Assembly (NCBI GenBank): GCA_001839685.1
Contig: MLAK01000722.1
Span: 5,469-69,468, forward strand
Length of the DNA stretch: 64,000 nt
DNA from: Tritrichomonas foetus
Lineage: Eukaryota > Parabasalia > Tritrichomonadida > Tritrichomonadidae
Reading direction: 5' to 3'
Within the stretch, counting starts at the first letter, position 1. Each line of letters starts with the position of its first letter. Below the pieces are notes generated by a model. It saw nothing but the letters and a program-made list of their open reading frames with translations. It ran no database searches and had not been told where the DNA came from. Below are positions 49,486 through 58,596 of the stretch, piece after piece. The translations under genes and the position numbers were made by a program.

Positions 49486-51567
49486 ATGCTATCCGCAACG
49501 AAGTTATTCGAAGCAAAACAAAATGCGCGGGCTTATATGAGCCTCCAACAATCGCTTCATAATATTAACGATATTACATATCATGAGGTTTCAACTAATC
49601 TTTTACAATCTGATTATATTTCGAATTCTGATCGAATTGAAGAACTTCTTCACTTGCTAATTGAAGCTATCGACCAACGGCCAAAAAATGTCAGCCATTA
49701 TGTCAAACTCACCCAAGATATTATTTCTATTTTACCAGAATTTCAAAATTTGCTTCATGACTCTTTACTTTCGACATTTGATAGAAAATCAAGTCGAATG
49801 TTTTACTTATATCAATTGCAGCAATTAAACATTATTTCCATTAATGATATATTAAATTGTATTAAAATTCTATTCCGTGATAGGGCTTTTCAATATATGA
49901 AAATTCATAGAAAATTCACAATGATTTTATTTTATTGGTATTCGCCAGAATTTTCGAAAGATGAAGCTTTGTTTAATGAAATTTTAGAGGCAATGAAAGA
50001 AGTTCATAATTCACCTTATTTTAGAACTTTAACTGACCTTAATAACAACTATTTAAATGATTATGATTATCTTTCTGCTAATAATTGGGAGAAACATAAA
50101 ATTGCACGATCACATGGAATGAGCTATGATCCAATTGCTCTTTCTATTGCCAATAATGACATAAATAGTTTAACCGCAATTTCTGAAGATCATTTCAATG
50201 TTAATGGTGTAATTTTGCCATCAGTTTTTGAAAGTTGTCAATTTTTGCATCATTTTCCAACATATCTTCAATATGCAGCTTATCATGGCTCGAAAGATGT
50301 ATTTTTCTGGCTGATTGAGCATGGAGCTGATCGCCTTCAAACTGATCAAAAAAATCGAAGAGTTGAAGATTATGCAATTGTTGGTGGTCATCCAGAAATT
50401 GTTGGGTTTTTGCTGAAAGACTATCAAGAACATCAACCAGTTGTTCTAATATCAGAAAGGTCTGTTCGAAACACCAGAAAACGTAGAAACAATGCATATG
50501 ACATTGGTGCCGAAAGAACTTTTACTGGGTGTTCAAGTCGAACTCAAAAAAGATTCGCACATGACCAACAAAACGCACAAACAGGATCGCAAAAATCAAT
50601 AAGTACAACAGGCTATTCAAATTATGCTGTTGCTAAATTTAATAGACTGAATATAATTCCATTGCAAATTGATGAAACAGTATTTTTTGAAGCATGTAAG
50701 AAAGATTGTGTTGAACTAGTCATTTTCGCAATTGAAAATGGAATGGATCCAAATCTTACTGATAAAAATAATTCGCCAGCAATTTCAATTGCATGCCAAT
50801 ATGGGAATATTGAAATTGTGAAGTTTTTAGCACAAACACCAGAAATTAATTTATCTGCAAGAGATCAATCTGGCGGAACACCATTATGCCGAGCTGCTTC
50901 TTATTGTCATTTACCAGTTGTTAGGTATCTCTGTGCACAAGAATCTGTGAATATTAATGATGGGGATGAACGAGGAACTACAGCATTTGTGTTTTCTGCA
51001 ATGAAAGGTAATTTAAAGATGGTAGAATTCTTATCGGCTCAAAAAGGTGTGGATTTAAATGCAATGGATGAATATTATGGCCCAGCTTACCTTCATGCAG
51101 CAATGCATGGTCATCTTGATGTCCTTAAATTTTTATCAACAAAAGAAAAGAATGGTCTATTAATGCAAGGTGATTATGTTACATTTTCCATCATTTATGC
51201 TGCAAATAAAGGTTATATTGATATTATCAAATTCTTAAAAACTAAAGATGGAGTTGATTTGAACTTAAAGAATATTTATGATGAAAATGTGCTTACTAGC
51301 GCGGCATCAGGTCATCAACTAGAAACACTTAAATATTTAGCGACTATTGATGGAATTGATCTTAATCAAAAAGGTCCAAATGGCAATTCTGCTTTTTGTC
51401 AAGCTGCTGTGATTGGTGATTTAGAAATTATTAAATATCTTAGTAAATTGCCTGGAGTTGATATTCATCACACAAATAATTATGATGCCAATGCATTAAA
51501 TTTAGCAATTTCTAACAAGAATATGGAAATAGCCGAATTCTTAAAAGGATTGGGATTAACAGAATAA
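49486..51567 (+). CDS. Ankyrin-repeat protein (693 aa)
   Basis: The ATG at 49486 opens a single uninterrupted frame. The N-terminal ~190 residues are helical and belong to the type that precedes divergent ankyrin repeats in many trichomonad proteins. A first group of repeats lies at ~260-315 (AAYHGSKDVFFWLIEHGAD). A basic Ser/Arg/Gln-rich linker at ~325-375 (RNTRKRRNNAY) may be a nuclear-localisation-like region. About nine repeats follow from ~395 to 690 with spacing of 34-36 residues, several beginning G-x-x-x-LxxAAxxGHLxVLKFL. Such repeats mediate protein-protein contacts; no catalytic domain is present. Unlike the ankyrin gene at 55848-57106, this one has no T-rich interruptions. Confidence 0.88.
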   Translation: MLSATKLFEAKQNARAYMSLQQSLHNINDITYHEVSTNLLQSDYISNSDRIEELLHLLIEAIDQRPKNVSHYVKLTQDIISILPEFQNLLHDSLLSTFDRKSSRMFYLYQLQQLNIISINDILNCIKILFRDRAFQYMKIHRKFTMILFYWYSPEFSKDEALFNEILEAMKEVHNSPYFRTLTDLNNNYLNDYDYLSANNWEKHKIARSHGMSYDPIALSIANNDINSLTAISEDHFNVNGVILPSVFESCQFLHHFPTYLQYAAYHGSKDVFFWLIEHGADRLQTDQKNRRVEDYAIVGGHPEIVGFLLKDYQEHQPVVLISERSVRNTRKRRNNAYDIGAERTFTGCSSRTQKRFAHDQQNAQTGSQKSISTTGYSNYAVAKFNRLNIIPLQIDETVFFEACKKDCVELVIFAIENGMDPNLTDKNNSPAISIACQYGNIEIVKFLAQTPEINLSARDQSGGTPLCRAASYCHLPVVRYLCAQESVNINDGDERGTTAFVFSAMKGNLKMVEFLSAQKGVDLNAMDEYYGPAYLHAAMHGHLDVLKFLSTKEKNGLLMQGDYVTFSIIYAANKGYIDIIKFLKTKDGVDLNLKNIYDENVLTSAASGHQLETLKYLATIDGIDLNQKGPNGNSAFCQAAVIGDLEIIKYLSKLPGVDIHHTNNYDANALNLAISNKNMEIAEFLKGLGLTE

Positions 51568-51760
51568 TTTATCATTCAACTATTCGTTGTACTCATATTG
51601 ATTATTTGTTATTAAAATATTTACAAAAATTTGAATTGGCTTCTTTTGTGAATACTTTTTGTTGTCGAATATTTTTTATTCTTGAATAATAATTGTAAAA
51701 ATAAAAACGAGTATTTACAGTGTAATTTATTTCATAAACATTAAAATACAAAACAATAAA

Positions 51761-52582
51761 TTATTTCTTAATACATCCACTAATGATTGTTCCAGGTGGA
51801 TAATTGAAATTCTTTTGGAAAGGTTGATGATTCACTTGAAAATCAGTATAAGCGCCATCAAAAGTTTTGAAAAATGAAGAGAGTGGATAAACACCAAAAA
51901 ATTCCTGTTCTTTTAATGTTGCATCAACAAAAAACACTGGATTATGAGCATTTCCTGTTTTAGCTACTTTTTTATAAGAAGGATCTGATGGTATTTTAAA
52001 AACTGTTGGAGTATGTCCTGCAATTTTACAGTTTTGAATCTCTTGAAAAGAAACAGGTCCAAAAAGTTCATTTGTGTAAGGAAATGATACAAAAAGGTCA
52101 AACTCTGGAGAAGGATCATGTTTTAAATCGTAACTTGTTCCTTGTATTTTATATATGTTATCACCTTTGATAAGCTCCAAAATATTTAAATTTAGAGATG
52201 ACTTATATTTTTTGTGCTCATGCAAAGTATTTTGACTTCCTTTTCCAGTTGGTGAAAGTGTTATTTCAGCTTCTATCAGTCCTTCAAAATCATCGAATAA
52301 ATCAGAACATCGATACAACAATTCATCTTTTGTAAAACGAATTGTTGATTCCATTGTTTGTTTTCTTGCACCAGCTGATACAACAATGCAAGCATTATAA
52401 AAAATTTTGACATCTCCTTTTAAAATATCCGAATCACAAAAATAAATTAATAAATCATAACTTGGCTGAATTATAACACTATCAATTCTATATCCATCAA
52501 CTATACAATCTGATTTATAAACTTTTAAAGTTTTTTCTCCTTTGTCTAAAAGAAAAGAGAGTTTATTTGTGGAATTTGTCAT
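51761..52582 (-). CDS. Hypothetical protein (273 aa)
   Basis: An intact frame with a clean ATG. The composition is that of a soluble beta-rich protein with alternating hydrophobic/polar strands, no signal peptide, no membrane span and no recognised motif. A central Lys/His-rich segment (TLHEHKKYKSS) separates two beta-rich halves. The C-terminus, NYPPGTIISGCIKK, is mildly hydrophobic. It shares the upstream region with the divergent PP2A B56 gene (116 bp apart). No function is proposed. Confidence 0.65.
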   Translation of the reverse strand: MTNSTNKLSFLLDKGEKTLKVYKSDCIVDGYRIDSVIIQPSYDLLIYFCDSDILKGDVKIFYNACIVVSAGARKQTMESTIRFTKDELLYRCSDLFDDFEGLIEAEITLSPTGKGSQNTLHEHKKYKSSLNLNILELIKGDNIYKIQGTSYDLKHDPSPEFDLFVSFPYTNELFGPVSFQEIQNCKIAGHTPTVFKIPSDPSYKKVAKTGNAHNPVFFVDATLKEQEFFGVYPLSSFFKTFDGAYTDFQVNHQPFQKNFNYPPGTIISGCIKK

Positions 52583-52698
52583 ACAAAACTAATGTTAATA
52601 AATTTTTAGTTAACTCATGATTTGCATATCACATTATTCAAAAAGTTAAACTTTTTGACAAATTATACTCAGAAATTTCCATAAAATTACGTTTCAAA

Positions 52699-54057
52699 AT
52701 GTCTTTTCCAAAACACGATCAAGCTCCAAAATCCGAATTAGAAGATTTTAAAGGTAAGACATTCCTTATTTCCACTCTCCATCCACTTGCTTTTGGTGCC
52801 GGTGGAATTAAAATCGAAGCCCTATCGCCACTAGATTCTGCAACCGACGCTGAATTCAAAGATCTGTTTATGAGCAAGTGTAAAGAATGTTTTAAATTAT
52901 GCGATTTTTCCGAAAAAGAATGCGACGAGCAAGCAAAACAGTATAAAACTGGCTATTTAATGGAATTCGAATCAGTTTTTACAAAACCGAGATTCTTCAG
53001 AAATATTGATGAAGAAATGATAGCAACTTTTTTGAAAATGGCAAAAATTAACATCGCACGAGCCATTCCATCATTCAAAATTGTATCATCAATTGATGTT
53101 CCAGATAATGTCTTTGACATTTCCTGGGCACATTTGAATTTGGTTTATAATGATCTAAAGGCATTATTTAATAGCAAACTCGTTTCTCGTATCAAAGATG
53201 TTGATTCGTTAATTTCTATATTTGTAAACAATACATATTCAAGTGATGAACGAGAACGACAGTCTGTTAAAGAATGTCTCTCTTTATTATATTCCAAATT
53301 GACCGATCAAAAAGCCAAATTCATCAAAGCATCGATAAATCAAATCCGACTCGGATTTTGTTCTTCTGAGCTTTTAGGATTTGTGTATGATTTTGCTCCA
53401 GATGTCCCAGCATTATTCTCGACAGAACTTGAATCAATTTACAATACAATTTTGAGTTTACATAACTCACCGCTTTATATGAAATTTGCTGGAGCTTTAA
53501 CCCAATGTGTGACTCGATTCATTCGTACTAAAAAATCGCTTCTTGAGAATACTATTCTCTTCCTTGTTAAGCATTGGCCAAAAGCTGGAATAAAGAAACA
53601 AGTAAATATAACAAGTGAACTCGAAAGTATCATGCAAAATTTTGCAGAAGATCCAATTTCTCGTGAATGTGCATCTGCACTTTTCCAAAGATTGAGTGTT
53701 TTATTTGTTGAACCTGGAGTCGATATTGCTGAAGCGGCTCTTAGCTTTGTAATTGGTCAAGGAAATGAATCAACACTTATTGAATACATCGATCTTGCAA
53801 TGAAACAATTAATTCCAGCATTATGTTCCTGTAAGAAGAAACATTGGAATGTCTTCATCCAAGATGATGCAAACATTGTTCTTGACTTACTGGCAAAGGT
53901 GAATCCACCACTTTATACCAAAACTTTACAGGAAATCATAGAAACACAAAAACAGCAAAAAGTGAATCATAAAAAGAGAGCAAAATGTTGGGCACTCATT
54001 ACGGAGATGGCCAAAAATAACAATCCCGATTTTACATCAGATATTCTTAAACTATAA
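52699..54057 (+). CDS. PP2A regulatory subunit B56 (B')
   Basis: 452 residues of HEAT-like helices typical of the B56/PPP2R5 regulatory subunit, which directs protein phosphatase 2A to substrates. Matches along the family order include FDISWAHLNLVYN (WPHLQLVYE in animals), DERERQSVKECLSLLYSKL (RERDFLKTTLHRIYGKF), IRLGF...LLGFVYDFAP, FLVKHWPKAG (LLKYWPKTH), a SELESIMQ block, CASALFQRLSVLF...AEAALSFV, KKHWNVFIQDDANIVLDLL (KTHWNKTIHGLIYNAL) and a terminal RAKCWALITEMAKNNNP (REEAWVKIENLAKANP). The acidic-groove residues that bind LxxIxE motifs were not individually verified. Length is normal for the conserved core with short tails. Confidence 0.93.
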   Translation: MSFPKHDQAPKSELEDFKGKTFLISTLHPLAFGAGGIKIEALSPLDSATDAEFKDLFMSKCKECFKLCDFSEKECDEQAKQYKTGYLMEFESVFTKPRFFRNIDEEMIATFLKMAKINIARAIPSFKIVSSIDVPDNVFDISWAHLNLVYNDLKALFNSKLVSRIKDVDSLISIFVNNTYSSDERERQSVKECLSLLYSKLTDQKAKFIKASINQIRLGFCSSELLGFVYDFAPDVPALFSTELESIYNTILSLHNSPLYMKFAGALTQCVTRFIRTKKSLLENTILFLVKHWPKAGIKKQVNITSELESIMQNFAEDPISRECASALFQRLSVLFVEPGVDIAEAALSFVIGQGNESTLIEYIDLAMKQLIPALCSCKKKHWNVFIQDDANIVLDLLAKVNPPLYTKTLQEIIETQKQQKVNHKKRAKCWALITEMAKNNNPDFTSDILKL

Positions 54058-54084
54058 TCATTTAAATAGCATTTTGATTAGATT

Positions 54085-54161
54085 ATTTTTATTTTTATTT
54101 TTATTTTTATTTTTATTTTTATTTTTATTTTTATTTTTATTTTTATTTTTATTTTTATTTT
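54085..54161. repeat. (ATTTTT)n microsatellite
   Basis: About 12.8 uninterrupted copies of the hexamer ATTTTT, beginning 28 bases after the PP2A B56 stop codon. It lies in the 3' untranslated or intergenic region. Confidence 0.97.
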
Positions 54162-54304
54162 CTTAAAAAACTAGATTTACGAAATAATACAGTTTTTTTA
54201 CGGGAGATAAAAATTCTCATTGGCCATCAACAATAGCATTGGTAGAAAAATTTGAGCCTAATTTTTCACTATAACAAATGAAACATACTGCCAATTTGTT
54301 TTGA

Positions 54305-54454
54305 CCTTTTACGCAAATTGACATTCCAGCAGATGGAAAAAGAAGATATGTATTTGGAGTTACTTGGTTTCACCATAACTGGGATAAACCGGAACCATTC
54401 TTTCCATTATTACCTAAAAATATCTCCCAATCAAAAGAGTTTAATTTAAACTAG
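54305..54454 (+). pseudogene. Coding remnant in intergenic DNA
   Basis: A 49-codon open stretch between TGA (54302-54304) and TAG (54452-54454) reads like real protein: IDIPADGKRRYVFGVTW, then FHHNWDKPEPFFPLLPKN. The preceding ~90 bases give plausible continuation only with a frame change (AINNSIGRKI, ITNETYCQFVLTF). There is no ATG in frame. It is probably the tail of a decayed gene; I do not recognise the family. Confidence 0.35.
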
Positions 54455-54761
54455 AAAGAAATCTTAACGTGCCTAATATTATCGGTATCATTCTTCTTTT
54501 CATTCAATTCATAATTGAAGGAAATATCTCTCTATATTTCGAAATTATTTTCTTTATTAATTCTTAAATAGCTTTCTCTTTTCGTGATTTCTTCAAAAAT
54601 ATCTAATAACAAGATCATTTTTAGAGAAATTTATTGTCTTTATCATTTTCAATAATAATAAACATTAAGAAAGATGAAAAAGTAGAATCAAAACTATTTT
54701 TAATCGCAAATAAAAATAAAAAAATAACAATAATAAAGTATTATATAAACACGAATAGAAA
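54455..54761. other. Intergenic region
   Basis: AT-rich, no gene seen; 3' flank of the membrane-protein gene. Confidence 0.5.
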
Positions 54762-55673
54762 TCAAGAATATGAAGCAATATGAGTGCTAGGCATAATTAA
54801 TTTAGCCGACGTATTCGGACAGTATTGGTTCAAGACCAGAGTTATTGGCTGAGCGGTTGTAGAATCGTAAGATATTGGTCGATTTTCTTTTCTTGACCGG
54901 TGAACCAAAATAAAAGCGATTATCGCCTTAGTTATAATTAAAACAATCATTAACCATGTAGTTGAAACAGTTGCAATGATGGACCATTTCCTTCGTTCAT
55001 CAGATGCATAAGTAATTGGTTTTATAGTTTTTGTATCAATTTCTTTTCCTACATTGTATTTGTTTGTAGCGTTATAATAAATTAAAGGATTCAGTTCTTT
55101 TGTGGACAAATCATTTGATGAGTTATATCCGTTGATTCGAATAAATGTTTCAAGCTTAACGGGTACTTCACTTTGGTACCAAAAGAAAACTGAGCCATTG
55201 GTCTTAATTTTACAGAATTTGTCGTAACAAACATCAAAAGGAAATAATTGGGTGGGTGTGTAAATTTCAAACCGTGAAGAACTACTATTTGAAAAAGAAC
55301 CATAGTAGTAAGTTTCTGCTTCATCAGAATCATTTGCAAAAACACAAAATGAATCTGTCAAATATTTTGATGAAAGCGTCAATGAAAATGAATCAAATTC
55401 TGGTAGAACAAACGAGACTAATGGACACATCTCTTTGGGTATAATCCAGACAGATAAAATAATTGATACAATATCAAATACTCGAAGTTGAATAATTGAT
55501 CCGCTGATGATCGCGTCCTGTGTTGGATCCAGGAAATAATTCGTGGTGTTTTCTGGAGATACGATTATTCTCGCTTCAAGGAAATTATTGGCTTGATGTG
55601 GATAATGTAAAATTACGTTTGCTTCTGACGACAAATCAATGTTAACAACTTCTGAACCACCTACATTTAACAT
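54762..55673 (-). CDS. Single-pass membrane protein, start uncertain (303 aa)
   Basis: The first in-frame ATG is at 55673, but the frame stays open 91 bases further to a TAA near 55764, and that extension contains a good signal-peptide-like stretch (KIWKILFFALFCF) with no ATG. The body has many N-glycosylation sequons (NTT, NDS, NSS, NGS, NAT) and paired cysteines, fitting an exposed ectodomain. A strong membrane span lies about residues 231-257 of the 303-residue form (WSIIATVSTTWLMIVLIITKAII), followed by HRSRK and a ~45-residue cytoplasmic tail. This is a type I surface-protein layout without a recognised adhesion domain. Either the true start is non-ATG or spliced, or the gene has lost its start. 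Confidence 0.6.
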   Translation of the reverse strand: MLNVGGSEVVNIDLSSEANVILHYPHQANNFLEARIIVSPENTTNYFLDPTQDAIISGSIIQLRVFDIVSIILSVWIIPKEMCPLVSFVLPEFDSFSLTLSSKYLTDSFCVFANDSDEAETYYYGSFSNSSSSRFEIYTPTQLFPFDVCYDKFCKIKTNGSVFFWYQSEVPVKLETFIRINGYNSSNDLSTKELNPLIYYNATNKYNVGKEIDTKTIKPITYASDERRKWSIIATVSTTWLMIVLIITKAIIAFILVHRSRKENRPISYDSTTAQPITLVLNQYCPNTSAKLIMPSTHIASYS

Positions 55674-55847
55674 GTAGTGGCCATATTCATTAAAATAATA
55701 AGTCTTAAAGCAGAAAAGAGCGAAGAACAAAATTTTCCAGATTTTTGGGGAAACGGCGACCGTTTAGGTGCACGTTTAAAAAACTCGTTTCTGATAACAG
55801 TTTTTCTATTAAAGCGGATATTAATAAACGGCCTCTTTTATCGAAAT

Positions 55848-57106
55848 ATGAATTCAAACGAAAAGAAAGCATTTAAACTATGCTGCCAAGGAAACGAAGA
55901 ACAATTTACACTTCTTGTACCATCAGTTGTAGAATTAAATAGACAAGTTTTTTCTTAATATTTATATATCGACCATTGAATTTAACCACGTCATCCTTGA
56001 AAATCCATCATTTTTACATGCTGCTACAGTACATCAACGTGATAAAATTGCACAGCTCGTTATCGATTTAGGAATTAATTTGAATCTTCGTGACGTTCTT
56101 TTTTTTAACTTATAACAAAGGAATTATTTTGAATATTCATCATACAGCCGTTTGTATTGCATGCATATATGGCGTGCCATCTATTCTTCGTATTCTTATT
56201 GAATCAGGTGCTGATATTTTTTTGAATGATTATGTTTTATTTTAATCTTTTTTAATGTTTCATTTTTTTGTTTTTGGTGTTTTTTATGATATTTTTATTT
56301 TGCTCCAATTCACTGGGCAGTCATGAAAAATCAAAGACAATGTGCTGAATATTTAATCCAAGCAGGTGCTGATCCTTGTGCACATAATTTTTGTGTTTTC
56401 TTTTGTTTTTTTAATCGAGTTACTTTTTCATTTTTTTAATCGTGAACCAATTCATTGTGCTGCTAGATATGGCATTATTCCAATGATTGATTTTCTTATG
56501 TCACAAGGTGTTAATATTAATACACAAACTACAGATGGTGTTTTTTAGTTAATATTTTATCGAACTCCTTTATATGAAGCAACATCAGCTACTGATGAAG
56601 ACACGAAGAAAGATGGAAGAGTTCAAGCTGTTAATGTTTTGCTTAAATATGGTGCTGATCCAAAAATTGCTGATCTTTCTGGAAGAACTCCTCTTCACTG
56701 GGCTTCTTATTATGGACATGATAAAATAGCGCATGTTCTCATTCCAAAATCAAATATTCGTGTTCAAGATGATGAAGGTGTCACTCCTCTTCATTTGGCA
56801 TCATATTCAGGAAACTTAGAAATAGCACAAACTCTCATTGAAAATGGTGCTGATATTAGTGCTCTTGATATGCATTTAAGAACACCGCTTCACTATGCTG
56901 CTAGAAATGGAAATCGGTCTCTGATTGATTATTTGCTTCAGAATAAAGCAAATCCAGATGCAGTTGATGATGCTGGTGACACTCCACCAAACTTACTTGA
57001 AGGACCACAAGCTAACGAAAACCAAGAAGCGATGCAAAGACACTCTGATCAAAATCGCCAAAAGCTCAAATCAAAGAACCAATCAAATTCTTCAATGCGT
57101 GTTTAA
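55848..57106 (+). CDS. Ankyrin-repeat protein split by five intron-like segments
   Basis: The ATG at 55848 begins MNSNEKKAFKLCC, a typical trichomonad ankyrin N-terminus. The continuous frame stops after 36 codons, but ankyrin coding resumes after each of five T-rich segments (55947-55965, 56095-56113, 56234-56298, 56395-56440, 56540-56560). The six coding pieces are 99, 129, 120, 96, 99 and 546 bases, all multiples of three, and join to 362 residues plus stop. About eight ankyrin repeats result, e.g. APIHWAV, REPIHCAARYG, RTPLYEA, RTPLHWASYYGHDKIAHVL and VTPLHLASYSG. Joining at the proposed ends restores normal repeat spacing, for example NTQTTDG|RTPLY. The last three repeats need no splicing. 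The C-terminus is Gln/Asn/Lys-rich. If the segments are not removed, the gene is a pseudogene; their uniform placement argues against random decay. Confidence 0.65.
55947..55965 (+). other. Intron-like segment A (19 nt)
   Basis: Reads GTTTTTTCTTAATATTTAT between CAA and ATA codons. It contains an in-frame TAA and changes frame. Starts GTTTTTT and ends TTTAT; no AG at the 3' end. Confidence 0.5.
56095..56113 (+). other. Intron-like segment B (19 nt)
   Basis: Reads GTTCTTTTTTTTAACTTAT between GAC and AACAAAGGA. The join gives D-N-K-G, the usual ankyrin loop. A branch-point-like TTAAC lies close to the 3' end. A longer alternative ending at ACAAAG gives AG but leaves the wrong frame. Confidence 0.5.
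56234..56298 (+). other. Intron-like segment C (65 nt, three units)
   Basis: Lies between TAT and TTTGCTCCA. It divides into three units of 23, 22 and 20 bases that each begin GTTT (56234, 56257, 56279). The third unit closely resembles segment E: both are GTTTTTT-A-x-x...AT(A)TTTTAT and both follow GGT. The exact 3' boundary is uncertain by a few bases. Confidence 0.45.
56395..56440 (+). other. Intron-like segment D (46 nt, two units)
   Basis: Lies between TGT and CGTGAACCA. Two units begin GTT at 56395 and 56419, and both end TTTTTTTAAT immediately before CGA or CGT. CGA at 56416-56418 could be a one-codon exon between tandem introns. Confidence 0.45.
56540..56560 (+). other. Intron-like segment E (21 nt)
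   Basis: Lies between GGT and CGAACTCCT. It starts GTTTTTTAG and ends TAATATTTTAT. Its removal restores D-G-R-T-P-L exactly at ankyrin consensus spacing. It includes an in-frame TAG. Confidence 0.55.
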
Positions 57107-57615
57107 ATGTCATTTTTGACTGTTGATGTATTTTGTTGTAAGAAATAAAAAATTTTCATTTTACAAGTATTTTAGATACTATTCTTTTTTGATATGCATC
57201 AAAAAGTATTTTATCTTGATCATACATAGAATAACAATCAATAAAACTGTAAAAGAAGTATTCGTAATTTCATATGCATGATTTTGCTTTCCCAAAATCA
57301 TTTTAGAAATAGGTGCAAGTCATAAGAATTCCATTAGCTAGAATTCACTTATCATATGTTTATTAGACCACAATTCTGATCATTGTAATGATATTTTTCA
57401 TCATGAAAAGTTTTTGAGATAGAAGTGAAGCCAGGATTGGACTATATTCAAATTGAATGTGCTAGCATTATTGATTAGTGTTTAGACAGAAAAATGTGTT
57501 CATGAACAAAATTGTGTACCATCCCACAACCAAATAAATATTGAATTTTTACAATTTTTTAGCTGAAAAGAAATTGTTTCAACCGTTTAGAGAAAAACAG
57601 AGAAAAATTGTTTTC
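57107..57615. other. Intergenic region
   Basis: About 500 bases, no supported gene or repeat. The frame of the downstream gene is open from a TTG at 57541, but its first ATG is at 57616. Confidence 0.5.
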
Positions 57616-58509
57616 ATGTCTGCTAAAACCAATGCAACGCTTCGGGAGCAAGCACAGAAATTAAAAAATGTCAGCGATGTATTAACGAAAGAAATTACGA
57701 AATATGACGAAGAATTATCATCACTTCAACAAACGATTTCAAGATGCGATATCGAGTTGTCTTTAATTCATGACGCGTTTGCTTTGAAATTCGGAAATAT
57801 TACAGGTCACCAGCGCAACCAAGCCCTCGAAGCAATGTCGAATTTATCAGAAGTCGAAAATCTGAAAACAGTTTTACAAAGGGAGCAATCTCAAGTAAAG
57901 TGGCTCAATAATGAAATTCAAAGGCTAAGCGGCCTCGTTCCACAGAAAATGCTTGAAGATGTCGATTTGGATAATCTCGAAAGCAAAAAGCGACAATTAG
58001 AAGAAAAGTTCGAAGTTTTGAAACAGAGAAATGCTAAAAAAGAAAAAAGTATTCGTATTGCCGAAAACAAAATCGCTGCAACAGTTGCAGAAATTAATAA
58101 ATTACAAGAAGAGCTCGAAATTAAAGAAGAAGAAAACAGAGAAGCTAGCGAATTAATGGAGCAGGCTGAACAACTTGCTCATGAAAATGCAGAACTAGCT
58201 GAGGTCTTCAAGCAAGAAAATCAACAGATGCATGAAGTTCAAGATAATTTGAGTCGGGCAAACATTGAAATTCAACAAATTCAGAAATACATCAAAGAAA
58301 ATGGAAACGCCATTACTGAAAGCGCTCAATATCAAGATCGTCTAGTTGAAATATTTGGTGATGTAGACAAATCAAATATTCCTCTTAAAGAACTGAAAAG
58401 TAAGTATGAAGAGTTTACTTCAACAACAGCACCGCTGCAGGAGAATATGAGCAACCAATTAGACGAGATCACCAAATTGATCGAAAAAGTCAAAGCTTTG
58501 ACATGTTAA
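57616..58509 (+). CDS. Coiled-coil protein of unknown function (297 aa)
   Basis: The frame extends to a TTG at 57541, but MSAKTNATLREQ from the ATG at 57616 is the likely start. Nearly the whole protein is heptad-rich coiled coil (residues ~10-60, 75-130 and 135-290) with high Glu, Lys and Gln and no membrane segment or enzymatic motif. A short proline-containing break (SGLVPQKM, about residues 120-127) separates two long helical rods. The size and layout fit small cytoskeletal or flagellar coiled-coil proteins, but no specific family is recognised. It converges on the kinase-like gene that follows. Confidence 0.75.
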   Translation: MSAKTNATLREQAQKLKNVSDVLTKEITKYDEELSSLQQTISRCDIELSLIHDAFALKFGNITGHQRNQALEAMSNLSEVENLKTVLQREQSQVKWLNNEIQRLSGLVPQKMLEDVDLDNLESKKRQLEEKFEVLKQRNAKKEKSIRIAENKIAATVAEINKLQEELEIKEEENREASELMEQAEQLAHENAELAEVFKQENQQMHEVQDNLSRANIEIQQIQKYIKENGNAITESAQYQDRLVEIFGDVDKSNIPLKELKSKYEEFTSTTAPLQENMSNQLDEITKLIEKVKALTC

Positions 58510-58596
58510 ATAATTTGAATAAAGAAAAAACTAAAAAAAAAATTATTTGTAGATTTTGAATCATCTATCAACTGCAATGAAACAGTTTTCATAAAA

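Noticed and set aside
55677..55958. 93-codon frame starting upstream of the ankyrin ATG
   Set aside because: The segment before 55848 does not resemble an ankyrin protein N-terminus, whereas MNSNEKK at 55848 does; the upstream part overlaps the divergent gene.
56095..56120. Segment B as a canonical GT-AG intron ending at ACAAAG
   Set aside because: It ends in AG and vaguely resembles the trichomonad 3' signal, but the following sequence is then out of frame with an early TGA, while the 19-nt version restores D-N-K-G in frame.
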